64,000 nucleotides of DNA, from assembly GCF_014837235.1 (NCBI RefSeq), contig NZ_JACYFT010000001.1, forward strand, positions 757,688 through 821,687, read 5' to 3'. Below the pieces are notes generated by a model that was given only the letters and a program-made list of their open reading frames with translations, had not been told where the DNA came from and searched no databases. The translations under genes were made by a program, and so were the position numbers. Positions within the stretch are counted from its first letter, which is position 1, and every line of letters starts with the position of its first letter. Positions 44,909 through 51,777 of this stretch are shown piece by piece. Source of the stretch: Limnohabitans radicicola (GTDB lineage: Bacteria; Pseudomonadota; Gammaproteobacteria; Burkholderiales; Burkholderiaceae_C).

Positions 44909-47523
44909 GCAAAGATCTCACGCTCACCAAATCCAACGACAAACTGACCATCACCGACGACGGTGATTATCAATGGTTCACCGTCTTTGCCCAGGAGGGC
45001 GATGACGAAATCATCCTGCAAAAATCGAATGTCAGCGTCAACCCTGGCCAAGGTAACGACCGCATCGTCAACGAAACCAATCAGCCTTGGCCAACTGTTG
45101 TTTATTGGGACTCACCCAATGGCATACAAGCTGACCTTCAAACAGGTGTGGTTCAAGATGGCTGGGGGACAACAGACACGCTGGTCAACATCCACAACCT
45201 CCACACATCCGGCAGAAATGGCGATGTGATTCTGGGCAGCAGCACCGAAGATTACATCTGGCTCAACGGCTTTTGGCAAAAAGGCACATCACTCATAGAT
45301 GGCCGGGGTGGCAACGACACCGTCACATCCAATGCCCCACTCAGCAGCTATGAACTGCAGGTCTCTGCCGATGCGAAAGAAATCCGTCTCACCAAGAACG
45401 GCTACACCGCCACCCTGCTGAACATAGAGGCAATCAACCTCTGGGATGGCCAGGCTGGCATCACCACGCATTACCAGGCTGTGGACCTGATAGACCAGTC
45501 CAAAGTAGGCCCCGCCGTTTTGCTGACATCCGGGCAAAAAGGATGGGCCAACCAAGTGGGGCAACCCGTCTCGCTGAGCTACAGCTTCATGAGTGGCCTC
45601 CCCAGCTACGGCGGCGGACAAGGTGGCACAGGTTTTGAACCACCAACAGAAAGCTACAAACAAGCGGTCCGTGCCATTCTGCAAGAACTCCAGACCCAAA
45701 CAGGACTTCAATTCACAGAAGTTGCAGACAACGGCGACAGCTATGGTCAATTGCGTTTTGGCACCAACCAGCAATCAGCCACCAAAGGATATTCCTACAC
45801 ACCAGGCAGCAGCATCACAGACGAGCGACTGGGCGATGTCTGGATGGACAAAGACACCCTCAGCAGCATCGCACCAGGCCAGGAAGGATGGCAAGCCTTG
45901 CTGCACGAAATTGCCCACGCGCTGGGTCTTTCACACCCACGGCAAGCTGGCGATGGCACCACGGGCCCTGTGCTGATCGACGCCTGGAACAACAACGCCT
46001 ACACCGTGATGTCTTCCGCCAACGCTTCGCCAGACCTTTGGCAAAGTTGGTATGCGCCCTATGACATGCAAGCCTTGCAATACCTGTACGGCGTTGGTTC
46101 CGGGACCTTGCCTGTACAAGACAATTTTTATCAGCTGCGAAACGCAGATGGCAAGTTCCTGCAGACCCTCACAGACGCTGGAGGCAATGACACGCTCGAC
46201 GCTTCGGCACTTTCGCTCGGCGCAATCCTTGACTTGCGGCCCGGTCATTTCATGTCCGCTGGCATCGACAGCTCAGGCGCAGCCTCATGGAACAACATTT
46301 TTACAGGCTACAACACGTTGATCGAGAGGCTCTACGACACGCCCCACGACGATGTGATCTGGGGCAATACCCTGGACAACACCATCCACTGGAGTGGCGG
46401 CAACGATGTGATCGACGGCCAAGCTGGTATTGACACGCTGGTGATCGATGGTCCACGCAGTCAATTCGACCTGGGGTATTCCGACTACACCAATCAATTT
46501 CAGCTCAGCGACCTGCAAGGCCAGTTGGGCAGCGTCAGCCTCAACAGCATCGAAAAAATCATCTTTCGCGATTCAGCCGTGACCTTGGGCGCCACCTCGG
46601 CCAACGCCATCTCCGAAAGCACAACCAGCACACCGCCAGCCCTCTTTTTTGACCGCACTGTGCCTTTCTTGCAAAGCATAGGCACAGCCACCAGCAACAA
46701 CCGAATCCTGCCCGAAGCCCAGCTGACGCTCTTGTTGAACGAAGCGATTCAACCAGGCAATGGACAAATCAAGCTGACGAACGTGGGCAAAGGCACAACA
46801 GAAACATTCTCGGGCACGAGCAAGAACCTGATCATCCAAGGTAACAAACTGAGCCTGTCGGGAGAGCGCCCGCTGCAAATCAACACCACCTACAAAATTG
46901 AGTTTGACAGCACCGCGATCACGGACATGGCAGGCAACCCCCTGACCACGACACCTGCTCAAACATTTCGGGTAGGCAATCCGGACGGCTTGTATCAATT
47001 TTTTGTAGTGGCTTTTGGAGCTGCACCCGGTGGCGTCTACATGGACCAACTGTCAGAAGCCTACAACTATGGGCTGTCCATCAAAACCATTGTCAACATC
47101 TTCACCACCAAAACCCAATTCACCGACACCTACGCTACCAGCTTGACCCATGCGCAACTGGCCAACAAACTGGTCAACAACATCGTCAAGACAAGCGCCT
47201 CTGCACAGGACAAAACCAACGCCATCAAGGACATCACCGATGCACTTGACTACGGTATGACTGTGGGCGATGTGATTTACACCGTTTTCGGCAACCTTGC
47301 CAACCAATCCATCTCTGACCCGCACTGGGGCGGAACCGCTTTGCAATTTCAAAAACAAACTTCTGTTGCCAAATACCTCACCGAAGTGATGGACTACAGA
47401 ACATCTGAGTTGCCCATCCTGCAAAGTGTGCTCTCGGGTATCACACCCCAGACCGATGTTTCCACATCCGACAACATCGTCAATCTGATTGGCATCGCAC
47501 TTTACGGAAGTGGGCACACATGA
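44905..47523 (+). CDS. Second serralysin-like metalloprotease with Ig-like and DUF4214 domains
   Basis: An 872-residue predicted secreted zinc protease without signal peptide. The N-terminal beta-rich region contains GIQADLQTGVVQDGWGTTD, similar to a segment in the FG-GAP protein at 33107-36001. The metzincin site is H334-E-I-A-H338-A-L-G-L-S-H344 with Met-turn YTVMSSAN. RTX-derived repeats follow, then a bacterial Ig-like domain (LNEAIQPGNGQIKLTNVG). The C-terminal DUF4214 module runs from about residue 692 to the end, with IVNLIGIALYGSGHT. It is coupled on both sides by ATGA overlaps to DUF1501 and TlpA genes. Confidence 0.92.
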   Translation: MSKDLTLTKSNDKLTITDDGDYQWFTVFAQEGDDEIILQKSNVSVNPGQGNDRIVNETNQPWPTVVYWDSPNGIQADLQTGVVQDGWGTTDTLVNIHNLHTSGRNGDVILGSSTEDYIWLNGFWQKGTSLIDGRGGNDTVTSNAPLSSYELQVSADAKEIRLTKNGYTATLLNIEAINLWDGQAGITTHYQAVDLIDQSKVGPAVLLTSGQKGWANQVGQPVSLSYSFMSGLPSYGGGQGGTGFEPPTESYKQAVRAILQELQTQTGLQFTEVADNGDSYGQLRFGTNQQSATKGYSYTPGSSITDERLGDVWMDKDTLSSIAPGQEGWQALLHEIAHALGLSHPRQAGDGTTGPVLIDAWNNNAYTVMSSANASPDLWQSWYAPYDMQALQYLYGVGSGTLPVQDNFYQLRNADGKFLQTLTDAGGNDTLDASALSLGAILDLRPGHFMSAGIDSSGAASWNNIFTGYNTLIERLYDTPHDDVIWGNTLDNTIHWSGGNDVIDGQAGIDTLVIDGPRSQFDLGYSDYTNQFQLSDLQGQLGSVSLNSIEKIIFRDSAVTLGATSANAISESTTSTPPALFFDRTVPFLQSIGTATSNNRILPEAQLTLLLNEAIQPGNGQIKLTNVGKGTTETFSGTSKNLIIQGNKLSLSGERPLQINTTYKIEFDSTAITDMAGNPLTTTPAQTFRVGNPDGLYQFFVVAFGAAPGGVYMDQLSEAYNYGLSIKTIVNIFTTKTQFTDTYATSLTHAQLANKLVNNIVKTSASAQDKTNAIKDITDALDYGMTVGDVIYTVFGNLANQSISDPHWGGTALQFQKQTSVAKYLTEVMDYRTSELPILQSVLSGITPQTDVSTSDNIVNLIGIALYGSGHT

Positions 47524-48095
47524 CCCCCTTTGAGCAGCGCCTTACTCGACGCTCCATCATGACATGGGCTTGCGCTGGCGCGAGCGGTCTTGCGCACACG
47601 CAAAGCATTCCTCCTCGAGAACCCAGGCAAGCGCCAGATTTCAAGCTGCCATACCTGCAATCGCCACCACCCCACTCCGCAGGTAATTGTGAGGAAAATC
47701 AGGGTAACCGCATGCCAAACAGCTGCAGTCAATCACTGCGCGGACAATGGCTCTACTTGGACTTCTGGGCCTCATGGTGCGCTCCCTGCCGTCAATCTTT
47801 TCCCTGGATGAACCAGCTTCAGTCGCAATGGGGAGCGCAAGGCTTGCGCATCATGGCCATCAACCTGGACAACCAACGCGAGAAGGCATTGCAATTCTTG
47901 CTGCGTCACCCCGCCCACTTCCCCATCCTTTGGGATGCCACAGGACAAACAGCCCAAGCCTACGATGTACAAGCCATGCCCATGAGCTATCTGATTGACC
48001 CACAAGGCCACATCGTCGCTTCTCACCGCGGATTCACACAGGCTTCAGCACGCCAAACCGAGATCGACATTCACCGCGCTCTGGGGACTTCATGA
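47520..48095 (+). CDS. TlpA-like thioredoxin-fold protein
   Basis: Predicted periplasmic thiol-disulfide oxidoreductase, 191 residues. The active site is W86-C-A-P-C90 in LDFWASWCAPCRQSFPW, with the cis-proline segment AMPMSYLIDPQG. A twin-arginine-like TRRSIMTWACAGASG near the N-terminus suggests export. It overlaps the protease and DUF4266 genes by ATGA. TlpA-like, DUF4266, DUF3570 and ApbE genes are known to cluster, which points to a shared redox role. Confidence 0.88.
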   Translation: MTPFEQRLTRRSIMTWACAGASGLAHTQSIPPREPRQAPDFKLPYLQSPPPHSAGNCEENQGNRMPNSCSQSLRGQWLYLDFWASWCAPCRQSFPWMNQLQSQWGAQGLRIMAINLDNQREKALQFLLRHPAHFPILWDATGQTAQAYDVQAMPMSYLIDPQGHIVASHRGFTQASARQTEIDIHRALGTS

Positions 48096-48337
48096 GCCAA
48101 ACGCCACCACACCAAAGTCACCTGGCCATGCTTGGGTTGCTGACCATCGCCTGCTCACTTTGTGGATGCACACTCATGCAAGAAGTCCGGCCTTGGCAAA
48201 AAGAGCTTCTGGCGCAACCCGACATGGCTCTCACACCCGACCCGCTCCAAAGTGCACACCACGAACATGTGTATTTCAGCCGTGAAGCTGGCACGGGTGG
48301 ACATGCCGTCGGCGCTGGGGGGTGCGGATGCAACTGA
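48092..48337 (+). CDS. DUF4266 lipoprotein
   Basis: An 81-residue protein with a lipoprotein signal (LAMLGLLTIACSLCGC). The DUF4266 core is EVRPWQKELLAQPDMAL, then HEHVYFSREAGTGGHAVG, ending in GGCGCN. The two C-terminal cysteines in a glycine context could coordinate a metal or join disulfide exchange with the TlpA-like partner. Function is unknown for the whole family. Translationally coupled at both ends. Confidence 0.87.
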   Translation: MSQTPPHQSHLAMLGLLTIACSLCGCTLMQEVRPWQKELLAQPDMALTPDPLQSAHHEHVYFSREAGTGGHAVGAGGCGCN

Positions 48338-49455
48338 CTCCTTGGGTTCAACGCCTAACCCTGGCAGCCAGCAACACCTTGGCCTGCCTGACCGTGCAAG
48401 CACAAACTGCACCTTTGGAAGGCAGCATCGGCCTCAAATGGATGAATTACCAGGAAACCCAAGGACCGCTCGAACGCATCCGCGTCCAAGCACGCAGCGC
48501 GTTTGTGACACTCCCCTTGCCTCAAAACCTGGCAGTGGACGCCACACAAACCGTAGACGTCATCTCAGGTGCGTCCCCAGCCTATTACACCGAATCCCGC
48601 ACATTCACGCCCGTGCACGATGTGCGCAGAGCGCACGATTTGCGCCTGTCCTGGTTCAACAACCTGCAAAAGTGGACTTTGGGGCAAACGCGCTCAGCCG
48701 AAAACGACTACCTCTCCCAAGGCGCATCCCTGGCCTTCTTGCAATCCACGCCTGACCGCAACATCAGCATCGAAGTCGGCCTGTCGCAAAACCAAGACAC
48801 GATCAACCCGGTCAACCGACTGGTCACGGACAAACACAAAACCACCCAAGACATTCTGCTGAGCACCACACTGGTCATCTCGCCCCGTGACATTGTGCAA
48901 ATGAGTTGGACCGCCAATACAGCCCGAGGCTACCTGAGCGATCCCTACAAATTTTTTGACGTGCGTCCCGATTGGCGCCGCTCCAATTCGCTTGCCCTGC
49001 GATGGAACCACCACTTTGCAAGCACAGGCTCAACACTCCGCCTTTCCACGCGCCTGCACCAAGACAGCTTTGCCATCCGATCCATCATGCTCCAAGGCGA
49101 ATACAGCCAGTCTCTCGACAACGGTTGGTTCATCACCCCGCTGCTGCGCCATTACAGTCAGACCCAGGCCTCTTTTTTCTCTGCGCCTGATCCATCGCAA
49201 CCATCGCAACCACAAATTCCGGCGGGCACGCAGCTGGGCATCAGCCCGCTGAGTTTTGACCAACGGCTCTCCGCTTTTGGCGCAATCACGGCAGGGATAA
49301 AAATCGAAAAGCGACTGGCCTCTCAAACCACGCTCGACCTGCGCTTTGACCAATACGAACAACGCAACCACTGGGGGCTGCTGCAATCTGCCACGCCAGG
49401 ACTTGCAAACTTCAAAGCCCGAATTCTTCAGCTGGGCATCCGCCAGAAATTCTGA
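48328..49455 (+). CDS. DUF3570 outer-membrane protein with FMN-site-like motif
   Basis: A 375-residue exported protein (signal LTLAASNTLACLTVQA-Q) rich in alternating beta-strands and ending in an aromatic residue (LGIRQKF), so probably an outer-membrane beta-barrel. Residues 77-83 read D-V-I-S-G-A-S, matching the D-x-x-[ST]-G-A-[ST] consensus at which ApbE enzymes attach FMN, and apbE is the next gene, seven bases downstream. This makes it the likely flavinylation target (inference). The ATG at 48328 overlaps the DUF4266 end; a GTG at 48322 is possible. Confidence 0.85.
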   Translation: MQLTPWVQRLTLAASNTLACLTVQAQTAPLEGSIGLKWMNYQETQGPLERIRVQARSAFVTLPLPQNLAVDATQTVDVISGASPAYYTESRTFTPVHDVRRAHDLRLSWFNNLQKWTLGQTRSAENDYLSQGASLAFLQSTPDRNISIEVGLSQNQDTINPVNRLVTDKHKTTQDILLSTTLVISPRDIVQMSWTANTARGYLSDPYKFFDVRPDWRRSNSLALRWNHHFASTGSTLRLSTRLHQDSFAIRSIMLQGEYSQSLDNGWFITPLLRHYSQTQASFFSAPDPSQPSQPQIPAGTQLGISPLSFDQRLSAFGAITAGIKIEKRLASQTTLDLRFDQYEQRNHWGLLQSATPGLANFKARILQLGIRQKF

Positions 49456-49462
49456 TCCCCCG

Positions 49463-50350
49463 ATGCACATCACAACACATCGATTCAAGGCCATGGGTGG
49501 GCCAGCGCAAGTCCTACTGCCCGACACGCCTCAAGCTCCTGCTGCGATGCGTGCGGTGCACACTGAACTTCAACGCCTGGAGGCCAAATACTCACGCTAC
49601 AAGACAGACAGCCTGCTCTCAAAAATCAATGCACATGCAGGCCAAGGTTTCACGCCTTGCGACAATGAAACCTGGGCGCTGCTCGACTATGCTGAACAAT
49701 TGCATGAACGAAGCGGCGGCCTGTTTGACATCACCAGTGGCGTCTACCGTCAAGTCTGGAATTTTGAACTCGCCAACATCCCCAACCAGGACAGCCTGCA
49801 ATCCATCCGCACGCTCGTGGGCTGGTCTGACGTGGTACGCCAAAACCACCAAATCGCTCTGCCACGCAAAGGCATGGAAATCGACCTGGGCGGACTTGTC
49901 AAAGAATACGCGGTTGACCGCGCCTGCATGGTGCTGCAGTCACATGGGATCGACTCGGCGCTGGTCAGCTTGGCTGGCGATATGCGAACCCTGGGCACCA
50001 AACCAGATGGTCAGCCCTGGCAAGCAGGCATCGCTCACCCGCGCCAGCCGGGTCAATTGTTTGCCAGCATCGAACTGCACAACATGGCTCTTGCCACATC
50101 AGGTGACTACGAACGAGCGATTGTGCTCAACGGCCAACGCTATGCACACATCATCCATCCTGGCACAGGCTGGCCCGTCAGCCACTGGCAGTCGGTCAGC
50201 GTACAAGCCGACAACTGCCTGATGGCTGGCAGCCTGTGCACCATGGCCATGCTCATGCAAGAACAAGGTCTTGAGTTACTCCAACAAAGCGGCTTGAGTT
50301 TTCTCGCCATCGGACCAACTGGTGAAATTTTTCGCAACACACCCCGTTGA
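49463..50350 (+). CDS. apbE: ApbE-family FAD:protein FMN transferase
   Basis: Transfers FMN from FAD to a Ser or Thr of target proteins. The 295-residue protein has FKAMGGPAQVLL near the start, LGGLVKEYAVDRACMVL, SALVSLAGDMRTLG and HIIHPGTGWPV, all typical of the Mg-dependent FAD site. The expected periplasmic signal peptide is not visible from the ATG at 49463 nor from the open frame upstream, so it may act in the cytoplasm or export may be unusual. Last gene of the operon; convergent with the recombinase gene. Confidence 0.9.
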   Translation: MHITTHRFKAMGGPAQVLLPDTPQAPAAMRAVHTELQRLEAKYSRYKTDSLLSKINAHAGQGFTPCDNETWALLDYAEQLHERSGGLFDITSGVYRQVWNFELANIPNQDSLQSIRTLVGWSDVVRQNHQIALPRKGMEIDLGGLVKEYAVDRACMVLQSHGIDSALVSLAGDMRTLGTKPDGQPWQAGIAHPRQPGQLFASIELHNMALATSGDYERAIVLNGQRYAHIIHPGTGWPVSHWQSVSVQADNCLMAGSLCTMAMLMQEQGLELLQQSGLSFLAIGPTGEIFRNTPR

Positions 50351-50365
50351 AAGCGCTGACATCCA

Positions 50366-51520
50366 TCACTCCAGCCGAATCACCTGCACAGCCTCCATCA
50401 GCCGGTCGCGCTTGAGGTGTGCGTAGCGGCTGGTCGTACGAATGTCCGCATGGCCCAGTAACTCCTGCACCTCATAAAGGCTGCGGCCCGCATTGACCAA
50501 AAAGCTGGCAAAACTGTGGCGCAGATCATGGATGCGCAACTCGGGCACCCCCGCCTGCTTGCGGGCCGTGTCCCAGCTGTAATAGATCGACACAAACGGC
50601 AAACCTGTGCGCGGATTGGGAAACAACAAGTCTGAGCCCGGCGCCTTCAAGCCGGACCAGGCACGCATGCGCCCCAGCAACTCCAGCGCCCCAGTGGACA
50701 AAGGCACATGCCTGATCTTGCCCGACTTGGTTTTGGGAATCTTCCAGGAGGACTGCTGCCAGTCAATGTCTGCCCAGCGGGCATCCAGCGCCTCTCGCTT
50801 GCGGGCCCCGGTGTAGATCAGAAAAGGCACAATGTTTTGCAGCGCCGGGTTCTCGCTTTCGCGCACTGCGGCCATCAAGGCCACCGTCTGCTCAGGCGTC
50901 AAATACCGCTCTATCTTGTTGTCGTTCTTGATGTTTTTCAGATCCTGAGCCGGATTGACCTCCAAACCCTCGACCTTCCACCGCAGGGCCAACTTGTAGC
51001 CATAGCGCAGCAAAACCAGCATCCGATTGATGGTGCCCGGCGCGAAATCCTTTTCCTTCATCGACTGCACCATGCGGGCAATGTCTGGCGCCCGCACAGC
51101 CGCCATGGCCTGCGCCCCGAGCTGCGGCAAGATGTGGTTACGGATCATGCTCTCGTCCGTCCCCCAGCTGCGCTTGTAGGTTTTGACATAAGGCAGATAC
51201 TGGTCCACAAAAAACTCTTCTACCGACAAGGCGTTCACGTCAAGCAAATTTCTTTCAGGATCACTGCTTGCTCGTAATTGACGCAATCGAGCCCGGGCCT
51301 CCTGACGCGCCTCATCCAAAGTGATCAGTCGCGCATCGCCCAACGTCATGTGCCGTTTGACCCCATCTTGGCTGTAGCGTAATCGGTAGGCCATGCGCCC
51401 ACTGCGCTGCACATCGACGTACAGACCACGAATCTGCAAGTCATAGACCTCAAAATGGCTGCGCTGCGGTGGGCAAATCAATTGTTGAACAACAGCTTCG
51501 CTCAAGCGTACGACGCTCAT
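50366..51520 (-). CDS. Tyrosine recombinase / integrase
   Basis: Site-specific recombinase, 384 residues. A core-binding SAM-like domain lies at about residues 75-180 and the catalytic domain at 190-370. Catalytic residues are seen as R in TGARKREALDARW, H-x-x-R in IHDLRHSFASFL, H in LLGHADIRTTSRY, and the nucleophile Y in SRYAHL. All are present, so it looks active. No other phage or element genes sit nearby and no tRNA is next to it, so it is either an orphan or serves the adjacent S-layer-like locus. It is convergent with apbE. Confidence 0.9.
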   Translation of the reverse strand: MSVVRLSEAVVQQLICPPQRSHFEVYDLQIRGLYVDVQRSGRMAYRLRYSQDGVKRHMTLGDARLITLDEARQEARARLRQLRASSDPERNLLDVNALSVEEFFVDQYLPYVKTYKRSWGTDESMIRNHILPQLGAQAMAAVRAPDIARMVQSMKEKDFAPGTINRMLVLLRYGYKLALRWKVEGLEVNPAQDLKNIKNDNKIERYLTPEQTVALMAAVRESENPALQNIVPFLIYTGARKREALDARWADIDWQQSSWKIPKTKSGKIRHVPLSTGALELLGRMRAWSGLKAPGSDLLFPNPRTGLPFVSIYYSWDTARKQAGVPELRIHDLRHSFASFLVNAGRSLYEVQELLGHADIRTTSRYAHLKRDRLMEAVQVIRLE

Positions 51521-51723
51521 ACAGTACTTCCGTCATTCTTGAATCTTGGCGTTAGCGCAATTGTTATCTGCCACGTAAATAGCGTCTGTTTGCCAGAACT
51601 CATTCAAGCCTTTGAATTTCTTATCTACTGAATTTTTCAGCATTATCAATACAGCAATGAATTAACGAATTCTGTACGATGAATAGTCGTTAGAACACCG
51701 TTTATAATTTTAAAAACCCAAAT

Positions 51724-51750
51724 TACTTATTTAAATCAACGTTATAAGTA
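51724..51750. other. Inverted repeat at the 5' break of the S-layer-like gene
   Basis: TACTTAT at 51724-51730 and ATAAGTA at 51744-51750 flank 13 bases. The right arm ends exactly where the S-layer-like reading frame begins (in-frame codons from 51748, directly after a TAA). It could be a recombination core site or chance in an AT-rich gap; the 51521-51777 interval otherwise holds no gene that I can see. Confidence 0.35.
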
Positions 51751-51777
51751 GCCCAGACTTTCACACTCACTACTGGT

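Noticed and set aside
50366..51520. Integrase as mark of a prophage or integrative element
   Set aside because: No phage, conjugation or cargo genes and no tRNA attachment site lie beside it; neighbours are apbE and the S-layer-like gene.
51521..51777. Missing N-terminus of the S-layer-like protein in another frame (simple frameshift)
   Set aside because: Stops occur in all frames of this AT-rich interval and no translation resembles an S-layer N-terminus, so a frameshift does not explain the truncation.
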